Positions 7,416 to 15,526 of a stretch of 36,845 bases of DNA are shown here, piece after piece. A model generated the notes under the pieces. It saw nothing but the letters and a program-made list of their open reading frames with translations. It ran no database searches and had not been told where the DNA came from. Position numbers and translations under genes: made by a program. The stretch comes from Prevotella sp. (GTDB lineage Bacteria; Bacteroidota; Bacteroidia; Bacteroidales; Bacteroidaceae). The stretch spans positions 1-36,845 of the forward strand of contig JAILFH010000079.1 of the NCBI GenBank assembly GCA_024697645.1. Direction: 5' to 3'. Each line of letters starts with the position of its first letter. Position 1 is the first letter of the stretch.

Positions 7416-7446
7416 TTTGTTTGCCGACCGATTTTTCGTAACTTTG
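7416..7446 (+). promoter_or_regulatory. promoter of the C1 peptidase/HAD unit
   Basis: TTTG at 7416-7419 (-33) and TAACTTTG at 7439-7446 (-7) are separated by 19 nt, an exact match to the Bacteroidetes consensus. The ATG lies 25 nt downstream at 7472. Confidence 0.8.
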
Positions 7447-7471
7447 CAGCTGAAACAGAAAACGACGAAAA

Positions 7472-8647
7472 ATGAGTAGGATTCGCAAGTGGAAAACAGG
7501 GGTGCTGATGCTGGTTGCAGCGTTGGTATTGACGTCTTGTTTCCAACAGTCGAAGGAAAAACTGCCGACCGACTCCACAGAGCCCGACAAAGAGCAGAAG
7601 GCTACGGGAAAGGCGGCGACGGAGGTGCAGATGACCGATGAGGTGAGGCTGCTGACAACCCCTGTGAAGAATCAGGGGAGGAGTTCGCTTTGCTGGATTT
7701 ACGCGATGCTTGCCACCATTGAGACCGAACATCTGCAACAGGGCGATTCCGTGAATCTCTCTCCCATATACCTGACTCGCCAGTGGCTGAGCGAGCAGGC
7801 CGAGCGGCTCTATCTGGAACGGGGAAAACGGGGAATCTCACAGCGGGGAATGGCCCCGATGACGCTTCACCTCATCAGCCGCTACGGACTTCATCCCTAT
7901 GACTACTATCACGCCCATCAGCATGCAAACATGAATGTGCTCTGGAAGCGGGTGGAGCAACTGACAAAGTCGGCTGTAGCCCGCAGGCAGGGACTCGAAC
8001 GCTATAAGGACGACCTGACTGCATTGCTCGACGAGTCGCTGGGATTCATGCCGCGCTACGTTCATATGCTCGGTGCTGAATACACCTCTGAGGAGTTTGG
8101 ACGAAGCATGTGTATGGATGATGAATACGAGGCGCTCACGTCGTTCACGCATCATCCTTTCGGGGAGCGATTCCGACTGGAAGTGGCTGATAATCAGATG
8201 AATGACAAATTCCTGAATGTTCCCCTCGATACGCTGATGGCGGTGATTGAGCGCTCGCTCAGGGAAGGTCATCCCGTTTGCTGGGAAGGCGACATCAGCG
8301 AGGATGGGTTCTCGTTCAAGGAAGGCTTTGGCCGACTCAAACTCAGTCCGTCGGAGAAGGAAAACGTGAGCGAGGAGCGGCAACGTCAGTTCGAACGCTT
8401 TGAGACAACCGATGATCACTGTATGGAGTTGGTGGGAATAGCCCACGATCAGAAGGGAGAGCGCTATTTCATCGCGAAGAATTCCTGGGGCAAGCGAAAT
8501 CCCTACGGTGGATTTATGTATCTCTCGGAAGACTATGTGAGGATGAAGACCATCTGCGTGGTTTTGCCGAAGGAATGCGCAGGGAGCGTAGAAGAGAAAT
8601 TTTCAGAAAAGACAGACAAGAACGATGAAGAAAATCCTGATACTTGA
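7472..8647 (+). CDS. C1-family cysteine peptidase lipoprotein
   Basis: Predicted papain-like cysteine peptidase exported as a lipoprotein. Residues 1-23 form a lipoprotein signal with lipobox LTSC (lipidated Cys23). The triad appears as KNQGRSSLCWIYA (oxyanion Gln68, nucleophile Cys74), TTDDHCMELVG (His316) and AKNSWG (Asn337). The layout and long middle insertion resemble the bleomycin-hydrolase (C1B) branch, though 391 aa is somewhat short. No propeptide is recognisable between the lipid anchor and the catalytic Cys; the linker of about 40 residues is charged. The 3' end overlaps the next gene by 23 bp, which suggests cotranscription. Substrate unknown. Confidence 0.88.
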   Translation: MSRIRKWKTGVLMLVAALVLTSCFQQSKEKLPTDSTEPDKEQKATGKAATEVQMTDEVRLLTTPVKNQGRSSLCWIYAMLATIETEHLQQGDSVNLSPIYLTRQWLSEQAERLYLERGKRGISQRGMAPMTLHLISRYGLHPYDYYHAHQHANMNVLWKRVEQLTKSAVARRQGLERYKDDLTALLDESLGFMPRYVHMLGAEYTSEEFGRSMCMDDEYEALTSFTHHPFGERFRLEVADNQMNDKFLNVPLDTLMAVIERSLREGHPVCWEGDISEDGFSFKEGFGRLKLSPSEKENVSEERQRQFERFETTDDHCMELVGIAHDQKGERYFIAKNSWGKRNPYGGFMYLSEDYVRMKTICVVLPKECAGSVEEKFSEKTDKNDEENPDT

Positions 8648-9275
8648 TTTTGATGGAACACTGGCCGATACGCGAGGTCTGATTGTCAAGACGATGCAGC
8701 AAACCATTGCGGAAATGCAACTGCCCGAGCGCACCGATGAGGAATGTGCCGCGATGATTGGCTTGCCGCTGAGCAAGACGTTTACGACGCTGCTGCCCAT
8801 TGACGCAGAGACTGGAGCGCGATGTGCCGAGACCTATCGCCGCGTGTTCGACGAAAACAACCAGCCTGGTGTTGTTCCGCTTTTCCCGAATGTCGCGGAG
8901 ACGCTGAAGGAACTGCATCAGCAGGGTGTCACTATTACGATTGCCAGCAGCAGGTCGAGAGCCTCGCTGATGGGTTTTGTGGAGGAATTTGGTTTTGTGG
9001 ATTTGGTGAGTCTCGTGCTTGGTGCCGACGACGTGAAGGAAGCCAAACCTCATCCCGAACCCGTGCTGCAGACACTCCGACAGATGGGATTTGAACCCGA
9101 GGAAGCGATTGTGGTGGGCGACACTTGGTACGACATTGAGATGGGAAGACGTGCTGGGGCGAAGACGGTGGGCGTGACCTTCGGAAACGGTACTCGTGAG
9201 CAGATGCTTGAACATGGTGCCGACTACATCGTTGACGACTTCGCCCAACTGAAGGATGTCGTGTTTTCAGAATAG
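8625..9275 (+). CDS. HAD-superfamily hydrolase, phosphoglycolate phosphatase-like
   Basis: Haloacid-dehalogenase phosphatase of the Gph/beta-phosphoglucomutase subgroup, probably acting on a small cytoplasmic phosphate ester. Motif I is DFDGTLADT (nucleophile Asp at residue 8), motif II IASSRSRAS, motif III lysine in DVKEAKPHPEPVLQ, and motif IV VVGDTWYDIEMGRRAG. A helical cap domain lies between motif I and motif II. At 216 aa it is of normal size. The start overlaps the end of the C1 peptidase gene by 23 bp, so translation may be coupled. The substrate cannot be read from sequence. Confidence 0.88.
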   Translation: MKKILILDFDGTLADTRGLIVKTMQQTIAEMQLPERTDEECAAMIGLPLSKTFTTLLPIDAETGARCAETYRRVFDENNQPGVVPLFPNVAETLKELHQQGVTITIASSRSRASLMGFVEEFGFVDLVSLVLGADDVKEAKPHPEPVLQTLRQMGFEPEEAIVVGDTWYDIEMGRRAGAKTVGVTFGNGTREQMLEHGADYIVDDFAQLKDVVFSE

Positions 9276-9453
9276 CGAGGATTGTGAATTTCTGAGTAGA
9301 GGAAGGTTTCGTTTTTTGTTCTAATAACGAGAGTACACTCTTAGAGGGAAAAGATAAAATTTATAAGGAGAATATAAAACTTATAGATAAAAGATAAAAG
9401 TTGGAAATGTAAAGAATAATGTACGATTTTCTTTAAAAATCAACGGTTTCATC

Positions 9454-9486
9454 GGGATTGCAAGGTGTTTTTGCAATCCCTTTCTT
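9454..9486 (+). terminator. intrinsic terminator after the HAD gene
   Basis: Perfect 10-bp arms gggattgcaa (9454-9463) and ttgcaatccc (9471-9480) enclose a 7-nt loop, followed by tttcttg. It lies 180 bp after the HAD stop, in a convergent gap. The stretch 9276-9453 is AT-rich with repeated ataaaa/ttataga motifs and no gene. Confidence 0.7.
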
Positions 9487-9511
9487 GTTGATGGAAATGT
9501 AGATTTTGGTT

Positions 9512-9596
9512 GATGGCTTTGTTGCTGTAAGTGCAGAATTTTTGTTGCTTCAAGCACAATTATTGGCTGATGCTTTTGTTGCTGCAAGTGCAGAAT
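9512..9596. repeat. three-unit direct repeat in convergent gap
   Basis: Two 28-bp copies (9512-9539 and 9569-9596) differ at only three positions and share tttgttgctg and aagtgcagaat. A shorter, more diverged unit (tttgttgcttcaagcacaat, 9541-9560) lies between them. The last copy ends 11 bp from the helicase stop codon. No coding or terminator function is evident. Confidence 0.7.
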
Positions 9597-9607
9597 CAAA
9601 GACTGTT

Positions 9608-11584
9608 CTATTGTGCTTCGTGCAGAGCCTCGACGTATTCGTAGAGTTTACGATAGAACGGGTGGCGAGTCATCGTGTTCGGGTCGCCGAGAATGATGAG
9701 TTTCATGCGGGCACGGGTGATGGCGACATTCATTCGGCGAAGGTCGCGAAGGAATCCAATCTGGCCTTCATCGTTGGAACGCACGAGGGAGATGAGAATC
9801 ACGTCGCGCTCCTGTCCCTGAAAGCCGTCGACGGTGTTCACAGAAATCAGACTGCGATAGGGTTTGAAGAATGCATCGCGCTTTATCTGGCTGCGCAGAT
9901 ATTGAACCTGAGCCCGATAGGGGGAGATGACACCCACATCGACACGTTCTTCCAAGATGCGCGACTTGCCGATTTTCGTGAAATACTGGCGGAGAATTTC
10001 AAGCGTCTGCTCGGCTTCTTTTTTGTTGATGCGGCCGAACGACTCGCCCACAAATTCTTCGTGGCTGACGGGCTCCGAAGGACTTTCGGGTTCGGTAGGA
10101 CTAATCCATTCTATCGGAATGTCGTAGTCGAGAATGCCCCGATGCTTCACCTGTGGGGCACTGATGACTTTGCCGTCGTAGAACCAATCGGAGGAGAAGC
10201 GCATGATTTCTTCGTTCATTCTGTATTGCACGCCCAACAACGTGACTGCCTCGGGATGAACCTCGACCAAACGCTCCATCAACGTACGACCGAGACCAGC
10301 CTTCAGTGCGGCCAGACTCTTCACCGTTGGCGGCAACTGGCAATGGTCGCCCGCCAGAACGACGCGGCGAACACGACGGATGGGAATCCAGCAGGCAGCC
10401 TCAAGCGCCTGTGCTGCTTCATCGATGAATAAGGTGTTGTATTTCTGTCCCTCAAGCAATCGGTTGGCCGAACCCACGAGGGTTGAGGCAATGACACGGG
10501 CTTCGCCAAACAATTCTGCATTGATGCGGATTTCAATCTCTGCGGCGCGACTCTTCAGTCTTTCCATCTTCTGATGCCAGTTCTCCGAACCGCGCTTGCG
10601 GTGCTGACGGAGGTCGCGAATAGCCTTGCGGATTGACCAGAGCAGTTCGTAGTCGGGATGGGCCTCGAAACGACGCTCATAGGTGAAGGAGAGCATTTTG
10701 TCGTTCACGCGGGTGGGGTTGCCAATGCGCAGCACGTTGACACCGCGATCGACAAGTCGTTCGGAAATCCAGTCGACTGCCATATTCGACTGAGCACAAA
10801 CCAACACTTGTGGTTCCCGATGGAGTGTTTCGACGATAGCCTCGACGAGTGTTGTGGTCTTGCCTGTTCCCGGAGGTCCGTGAACGATGGCAACGTCCTT
10901 GGCTCGCAGAACTTCGTTGACTGCCCGCTCTTGAGTGGGATTGAGCCAGGGGAAGGAGACGGGTTGGAAGGTGTAAGTGCCAGGAACCGTCTTGGTGGCA
11001 CCATAGAACAACTCGCGCAATTCAGCGAGTCGGTTGTTTCTCGCCCTCATCACTCGTTCGAGCGCGTCGAACATCGTGCGATAGGAAGTCTCGTCGAAAG
11101 AGAGTTGAACGCCCAGCATTCGAGTGCCTTCAATCGAAGACGTTTCGGAATTGAAGTTCTGCAGTTCGACAATAGGTGCTGAGTCGGGTACAGCCACAAC
11201 CATTCGGTCGCCATCAACATAACTGACCGTTCCGCTGAAATTGTAATAGGAAAAAGAACTGTCCTTGCCCTTCGGCACAAGGCTTCCCTTCGGAGTGGAA
11301 ACAGCATTGAGAATCGCCTTGAAGAACTGCACGGGTCGTCCGAATTCGAAGTTGTGCTCAATGTCTTGGTCAGAGGTTCGATGAACCTCAATGCAGAGTT
11401 GGTTGAGCGAGTTGTAGTAACTTTTGCCAACTCGCAGTGGGAACCAAGCATCACCTCGTTTTATGGAGCGCATAAGTCCCCGGCTTTCCGTTTGTCGGCG
11501 GAAGGCTTCCTTCTCGGTGTAGTACTCAATTTCGAGCAACATCCGTTGGCGCTGTAACTCCAAAATGGGCGAGGTCTCACTCAT
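9608..11584 (-). CDS. superfamily 1 DNA/RNA helicase (IGHMBP2/Dna2-like)
   Basis: ATP-dependent helicase of the UPF1-like SF1B group, probably a cytoplasmic 5'-3' nucleic-acid helicase. Motifs in order: Walker A GPPGTGKTTT (near residue 240), Ia VLVCAQSNMAVD, II FIDEAAQALEA, III VVLAGDHCQLPPT, IV LGVQYRMNEEIM, V VNTVDGFQGQERDVILISLVRSN, VI RRMNVAITRAR. The N-terminal ~200 residues form the beta-barrel/stalk region of this family. Met at 11596 is in frame but lies within the -7 element, so the start is Met 11584 (658 aa, near-leaderless) or the in-frame Met at 11542. The protein is intact and is transcribed away from the ABC ATPase. Confidence 0.88.
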   Translation of the reverse strand: MSETSPILELQRQRMLLEIEYYTEKEAFRRQTESRGLMRSIKRGDAWFPLRVGKSYYNSLNQLCIEVHRTSDQDIEHNFEFGRPVQFFKAILNAVSTPKGSLVPKGKDSSFSYYNFSGTVSYVDGDRMVVAVPDSAPIVELQNFNSETSSIEGTRMLGVQLSFDETSYRTMFDALERVMRARNNRLAELRELFYGATKTVPGTYTFQPVSFPWLNPTQERAVNEVLRAKDVAIVHGPPGTGKTTTLVEAIVETLHREPQVLVCAQSNMAVDWISERLVDRGVNVLRIGNPTRVNDKMLSFTYERRFEAHPDYELLWSIRKAIRDLRQHRKRGSENWHQKMERLKSRAAEIEIRINAELFGEARVIASTLVGSANRLLEGQKYNTLFIDEAAQALEAACWIPIRRVRRVVLAGDHCQLPPTVKSLAALKAGLGRTLMERLVEVHPEAVTLLGVQYRMNEEIMRFSSDWFYDGKVISAPQVKHRGILDYDIPIEWISPTEPESPSEPVSHEEFVGESFGRINKKEAEQTLEILRQYFTKIGKSRILEERVDVGVISPYRAQVQYLRSQIKRDAFFKPYRSLISVNTVDGFQGQERDVILISLVRSNDEGQIGFLRDLRRMNVAITRARMKLIILGDPNTMTRHPFYRKLYEYVEALHEAQ

Positions 11585-11593
11585 AAGCGGGTG

Positions 11594-11625
11594 CAAAGTT
11601 ACAAAATAACGAGGGGAAAGCCAAA
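11594..11625 (-). promoter_or_regulatory. helicase promoter
   Basis: On the minus strand TAACTTTG (11601-11594) and TTTG (11625-11622) are 20 nt apart. The predicted transcription start lies only about 5 nt before ATG 11584. A weaker copy of the whole promoter (TAACATTG at 11673-11666, TTTG at 11696-11693) is present 72 bp upstream. Confidence 0.7.
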
Positions 11626-11726
11626 TTTATTTGGGCTTTTCCGATTGTAGTAACTCCGGCGAAGTCAATGTTACAAAATAGCGAGGGGAAGTCAAATCTC
11701 TTTTTGGGTTTTTCGAATGTGGCCAC
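11598..11726. repeat. 72-bp-period duplication of the helicase promoter segment
   Basis: Segments 11598-11654 and 11670-11726 are diverged direct copies (gttacaaaatarcgagggga, then ccaaat- and ttgggctttt-like blocks). The copy nearer the gene has a consensus -7 and the distal copy a one-base-off -7. The unit is similar in size to the 74-bp promoter repeat at 31703-31907, but the sequences are unrelated. Confidence 0.7.
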
Positions 11727-11786
11727 TTTGGCAAATTGATGTCGAAAATTATTTCTCATCAGCGTTCGTAATTCACAAGAATTGCT

Positions 11787-11794
11787 TAACTTTG
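11787..11794 (+). promoter_or_regulatory. -7 element of the ABC ATPase gene
   Basis: TAACTTTG is followed by GCAGCGAAG and then ATG at 11803, which predicts a leader of only about 4-5 nt. No good -33 TTTG is seen at the right distance. Confidence 0.6.
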
Positions 11795-11802
11795 CAGCGA
11801 AG

Positions 11803-12510
11803 ATGAACGAAATATGGTTCGAAAATCTGACAATAGGATATCTCAAGGGTCGAACAGACGCTAAAGTGGTAGCCCAAGAACTTACAGCGACACTTGCTGC
11901 AGGTCAGTTGACGTGTTTGCTGGGTCGGAATGGTTCTGGTAAAAGCACGTTTCTGCGCACGCTAGCGGGTTTTCAACCGCCTCTCGCAGGAACATTGTCA
12001 GGACTTGATGGCCGTCGCGAAAACATCGTGAGCGTCGTGCTAACAGAGCAATTAGACCTTCGCCGACTTACCGTGAGTGAGGTGGTGGGGATGGGACGAA
12101 TGCCCTACACCAATTTTTGGGGAACGCTTCGTGAGGAAGATCATCAGGTTGTGAATGAGGCTATGCGGTTGGTCGGTATAGAGTCACTTTCGACGGCTGA
12201 TTTCGGACAACTCAGCGATGGTGAGCGACAGAAGGTGATGATAGCAAAGGCGCTCGCCCAACAGACTCCCATCATCATTCTTGACGAACCGACGGCTTTC
12301 CTCGATTACCCCAGTAAGCGCGATGTAATGGCACTTCTCGCCTTACTTGCTCACGACCAGCAGAAGGCCATTCTGCTCTCTACTCACGACGTGGAAATAG
12401 CCCGACAGTTTGCTGACCAGATTTGGTTTCTCGACGGAGATTCTCTTAGCACTATCAGTCCTCGTGAATTTGATGCAACGAGGTTCTTTTTCGAAACTGA
12501 GCAGAAATAG
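11803..12510 (+). CDS. ABC transporter ATP-binding protein, FecE/BtuD-like
   Basis: ATPase subunit of the type that powers iron-siderophore, haem or cobalamin uptake through a FecCD-type permease. Motifs: Walker A LLGRNGSGKST, Q-loop region VVLTEQLDLRRLTVSEVVGM, signature LSDGERQKVMIAKAL, Walker B IIILDEPTAFLD and H-loop LSTHD. The MGRMPYTNFWG segment is typical of the FecE group. At 235 aa it is of usual length. A frame open from TTG 11782 exists, but the -7 box lies inside it, so ATG 11803 is used. No permease or substrate-binding gene is adjacent, so the partners must be elsewhere or missing. The region 12511-12668 that follows is AT-rich and holds no gene. Confidence 0.88.
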   Translation: MNEIWFENLTIGYLKGRTDAKVVAQELTATLAAGQLTCLLGRNGSGKSTFLRTLAGFQPPLAGTLSGLDGRRENIVSVVLTEQLDLRRLTVSEVVGMGRMPYTNFWGTLREEDHQVVNEAMRLVGIESLSTADFGQLSDGERQKVMIAKALAQQTPIIILDEPTAFLDYPSKRDVMALLALLAHDQQKAILLSTHDVEIARQFADQIWFLDGDSLSTISPREFDATRFFFETEQK

Positions 12511-12668
12511 AATGAAGTTTTTCTTTCGATTCGAGTCTGGAATAAATTTCACTCAAAAGAGGCAGAAATCAGTCCGATTTTGATTTTAGATAAATTTATC
12601 CTACGGGTACTAAATTAAAAAAATATATAATTTAAAGTGTGTTTTCTTCAATCTTTAATATTTTTTCG

Positions 12669-12676
12669 TACCTTTG
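12669..12676 (+). promoter_or_regulatory. -7 element of the FKBP operon
   Basis: TACCTTTG followed by GCAGG matches the Bacteroidetes -7. The -33 region (TTTTC near 12642) is imperfect. The leader to ATG 12749 would be about 67 nt. Confidence 0.65.
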
Positions 12677-12748
12677 CAGGCTGAATGCAAAAGGCGCATT
12701 GCGCAGCGTTCAAAAATTTGATTTTTAAGAGAAAGTATAGAAAGAAAA

Positions 12749-13354
12749 ATGGACAAAGTAAGTTACGCATTAGGACTCGGCATCGGCAGACAACTGGCCG
12801 ACATGGGTGCCGAGGGTTTGAATATTGACGATTTCGCTCTGGCTATCAAGGACGTTCTCAGCGGCAAGGAACCTCAGGTGGGTGGCCGCGAGGCACAGGA
12901 GATTGTGCAGCAGTTCTTCCAGGAACAGGAGAAGAAGCAGCGTGCCGCAGCAGCCGTGAAGCACAAGGCTCAGAAGGAGCAGGGCGAGAAATATCTGGCT
13001 GACAACGCTAAAAAGGAAGGTGTAGTGACGCTGCCCAGCGGACTGCAATATATGGTGCTGAAGGAAGGTAATGGCCGCAAGCCGAAGGCTACCGATCAGG
13101 TGAAATGCCACTATGAGGGTATGCTTATCGACGGCACACTTTTCGATAGCAGCATTCAGCGTGGAGAGCCCGCTACATTCCCCCTGAACGGCGTGATTGC
13201 TGGTTGGACAGAGGGTCTGCAACTCATGCAGGAAGGTGCTAAGTATCGCTTCTTCATTCCCTATCATCTTGGTTATGGTGAGCGCGGTGCAGGTGGTAGC
13301 ATTCCTCCTTTTGCAACACTGGTGTTCGACGTAGAACTGATTGAGGTCGTCTAA
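12749..13354 (+). CDS. FKBP-type peptidyl-prolyl isomerase, cytoplasmic
   Basis: Catalyses cis/trans isomerisation of Xaa-Pro bonds. The N-terminal FkpA/Mip-like dimerisation region (MDKVSYALGLGIGRQLAD, then a Lys/Gln-rich helix at 60-90) precedes an FKBP domain (about 95-201) with VKCHYEGMLIDGTLFDSS, GVIAGWTEGLQLM and the active-site LGYGERGAGGSIPPFATLVFDVEL. There is no signal peptide, unlike its two downstream paralogues, so this copy is probably cytosolic. It is first in a three-gene paralogous cluster, with a 98-bp gap to the next copy. Confidence 0.92.
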   Translation: MDKVSYALGLGIGRQLADMGAEGLNIDDFALAIKDVLSGKEPQVGGREAQEIVQQFFQEQEKKQRAAAAVKHKAQKEQGEKYLADNAKKEGVVTLPSGLQYMVLKEGNGRKPKATDQVKCHYEGMLIDGTLFDSSIQRGEPATFPLNGVIAGWTEGLQLMQEGAKYRFFIPYHLGYGERGAGGSIPPFATLVFDVELIEVV

Positions 13355-13452
13355 TCCAACGTATCGGGACTTTTACATCAAGTACCGATGACGGCGACAG
13401 ATAAGAAAATAGAGATAAGTTTAAAAATCAACAATAAAACAAAACAAACAAA

Positions 13453-14325
13453 ATGAAAAAACTGACATTCGTAGCCGCTATGGCTATTGCTGCCGCTACT
13501 ATGATTTCGTGCGGCAACTCAACCCCGAAAGCAAATCTGAAAACCGACGTCGACACAATGAGTTATGCTATCGGTCTGGCTCAGAGCAACGGTCTGAAGG
13601 AGTATCTCGTTGACCGTATGAGCATCGATACAACTTACATGAACGACTTCATCAAGGGTCTGAACGATGGTGCTAACGCTGGTGACAACAAGAAGAAGGC
13701 TGCTTACTATGCAGGTATCCAGATTGGTCAGCAGATTGCCAACCAGATGATCGTCGGTATCAACCGTGAGGCTTTTGGTGACGACTCTACAAAGACTATT
13801 TCTCTGAAGAACTTTATGGCTGGCTTCGTAGCAGGAACTACTGGTAAGGGTCAGAAGATGACAATGGATCAGGCTACTCAGACCGCTCAGGCTAAGATGC
13901 AGCAGATTAAGACCGAGACCGCTATGAAGGAGTTTGGTCCGAACAAGACTGCTGGTGAGAAGTTCCTCGCTGACAATGCCAAGAAGGCTGACGTGAAGAC
14001 ACTCAAAAGTGGTGTTCAGTATAAGGTCATCAAGGTAGGTAGCGGCGCTATGCCTAAGGACACTTCAATGGTGAAGGTTCACTACGAGGGTAAGACCATC
14101 GACGGTCAGGTTTTCGACAGTTCTTACGAGCGCAAGGATCCTGTGACACTGCGTGCAAATCAGGTCATCAAGGGCTTCACCGATGCTCTCGTTCACATGC
14201 CTGTTGGTTCTGTTTGGGAAGTTTACATTCCTCAGGATCTGGCCTATGGCGAGCGTCAGCAGGGCAAGATTAAGCCTTTCTCTGCTCTGATCTTCAAGGT
14301 TGAACTGCTTGGTATCGAGAAGTAA
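13453..14325 (+). CDS. FKBP-type peptidyl-prolyl isomerase lipoprotein
   Basis: Envelope FKBP/Mip-type isomerase. The signal peptide MKKLTFVAAMAIAAATMISC carries a lipobox ending at Cys20, so it should be lipid-anchored. The N-terminal FKBP_N dimerisation domain (about 30-170) opens with DTMSYAIGLAQSNGLKEYL and contains an inserted AYYAGIQIGQQIANQM segment shared with the next gene. The FKBP domain (about 185-290) shows VKVHYEGKTIDGQVFDSS and LAYGERQQGKIKPFSALIFKVELL. It is probably a folding factor for periplasmic or outer-membrane proteins. It follows the cytoplasmic copy by 98 bp and precedes the third by 54 bp. Codon use is strongly biased (GGT, AAG, CTG), suggesting high expression. Confidence 0.92.
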   Translation: MKKLTFVAAMAIAAATMISCGNSTPKANLKTDVDTMSYAIGLAQSNGLKEYLVDRMSIDTTYMNDFIKGLNDGANAGDNKKKAAYYAGIQIGQQIANQMIVGINREAFGDDSTKTISLKNFMAGFVAGTTGKGQKMTMDQATQTAQAKMQQIKTETAMKEFGPNKTAGEKFLADNAKKADVKTLKSGVQYKVIKVGSGAMPKDTSMVKVHYEGKTIDGQVFDSSYERKDPVTLRANQVIKGFTDALVHMPVGSVWEVYIPQDLAYGERQQGKIKPFSALIFKVELLGIEK

Positions 14326-14379
14326 AAAACATTTAATGGCGATTAGTTTCGCATTGAAAGTTTAATTTACAAAAGAATA

Positions 14380-15399
14380 ATGAAAAGAATTGCATTTCTT
14401 GCCGTAGTTGTTGTGTTGGGCGCTTCGCTGAGCACAGCAACTGCTGGTAAAAAGAAGGATAAGAAAAAGAAGAAGGCACAGACCGAAATGGTTGATACCG
14501 TCAAGGTAGAACCGGTCGTGCTCACTACCGTTTCTGACAGTGTTAGTTATGCTGGAGGTAAGACCGCCACACAGGGTCTGATTCCCTATCTGCAGCAGCA
14601 GTTGAAAGTCGATACCGCCTATATGGCAGATTTCATCAAGGGCTACGAGGAGGCACTCAGCCGCCAGAGCGATCCTAAGTATACTGCCTATCAGGCAGGT
14701 ATTCAGATTGCCCAGATGGCTACTCAGCGCATACTGCCCAGCATGAAGGCTGACTTCGAGGGTAGCGACATTTCTGTTGGTGATGAATTGTTCCACAAAG
14801 GATTCGTTTCGTCACTGACTGGCGACAACAGCATCTATGCAGACTCTACTGCTCAGGTGTATTTCCAGGAGCATGCAAAGGCTGCCAAGGAAGCTGTCGC
14901 CGCTGCTTACAAGAAGCAGAACGAAGAGTGGTTGGTTGAGAACGCAAAGAAGGATGGTGTTGTATCGCTGCCCGACGGATTGCAGTACAAGGTGCTGACC
15001 ATGGGAACTGGCGAGAAGCCGCTGAAGGAACAGAAGGTGAAGGTGAAGTACGAGGGTAAGACCATCGATGGAAACGTATTCGACAGTTCTTACAAGCGCA
15101 ATCCTCAGACCTCTGAATTCCGTTGCGATCAGGTCATCAAGGGCTGGACAGAGGCTCTGCAGATGATGCCCGTAGGTTCGAAGTGGGAACTCTACATCCC
15201 TCAGAATCTTGCTTATGGCGAGCGTCAGGCTGGACAGATCAAGCCTTTCTCTACACTGATTTTCACCGTTGAGTTGGAAGACATCGTGAAGGAAGATGCT
15301 AAGGACGCCAAGGATGCTAAGAGCAAGGTGACTCCGATGCTTCAGAGCGACAAGACCAAGTCGAAGGCAATCGGCAAGAGAATTGTAAGGAAAAAGTAA
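14380..15399 (+). CDS. FKBP-type peptidyl-prolyl isomerase, secreted, with basic C-terminal tail
   Basis: Third FKBP paralogue. The signal peptide MKRIAFLAVVVVLGASLSTATA has no lipobox Cys, so the protein is probably soluble in the periplasm. A Lys-rich stretch (GKKKDKKKKKAQ) follows the cleavage site. The FKBP_N region contains SVSYAGGKTATQGLIPYL and AYQAGIQIAQMATQ; the FKBP domain contains VKVKYEGKTIDGNVFDSS and LAYGERQAGQIKPFSTLIFTVELED. Unlike its neighbours it extends about 35 residues past the domain in an Asp/Ala/Lys-rich tail (KEDAKDAKDAKSK to KRIVRKK). The tail looks disordered and could bind nucleic acid or membrane; this is inference. It ends just before a strong terminator. Confidence 0.9.
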   Translation: MKRIAFLAVVVVLGASLSTATAGKKKDKKKKKAQTEMVDTVKVEPVVLTTVSDSVSYAGGKTATQGLIPYLQQQLKVDTAYMADFIKGYEEALSRQSDPKYTAYQAGIQIAQMATQRILPSMKADFEGSDISVGDELFHKGFVSSLTGDNSIYADSTAQVYFQEHAKAAKEAVAAAYKKQNEEWLVENAKKDGVVSLPDGLQYKVLTMGTGEKPLKEQKVKVKYEGKTIDGNVFDSSYKRNPQTSEFRCDQVIKGWTEALQMMPVGSKWELYIPQNLAYGERQAGQIKPFSTLIFTVELEDIVKEDAKDAKDAKSKVTPMLQSDKTKSKAIGKRIVRKK

Positions 15400-15432
15400 T
15401 GGTTTTGGCTGATTTTAGCCATCTAACATAGC

Positions 15433-15468
15433 AAAATGCGCGGATATTCGAAAATATTCGCGCATTTT
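15433..15468. terminator. strong hairpin terminator after the FKBP operon
   Basis: Arms of 16 bp (15433-15448 and 15453-15468, aaaatgcgcg.../...cgcgcatttt, with one G-T pair) enclose a cgaa tetraloop. The stem ends in a T4 run on the plus strand and equally on the minus strand, so it could act in both directions. It closes the FKBP operon. Confidence 0.85.
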
Positions 15469-15469
15469 G

Positions 15470-15500
15470 TTGCATATTACGGCGAAATTGTCTATTTTTG
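15470..15500 (+). promoter_or_regulatory. promoter of the Lrp/peptidase unit
   Basis: TTG at 15470-15472 and TATTTTTG at 15493-15500 are 20 nt apart. This immediately follows the terminator hairpin. The ATG at 15527 lies 26 nt downstream. Confidence 0.65.
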
Positions 15501-15526
15501 CTAAGTGAAACCAAAAGAAGCATGAA

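Noticed and set aside
9608..11584. Plus-strand frames at 9506-10432 and 10658-11182 opposite the helicase
   Set aside because: The helicase motifs are complete on the minus strand with a promoter; the plus frames are shadows.
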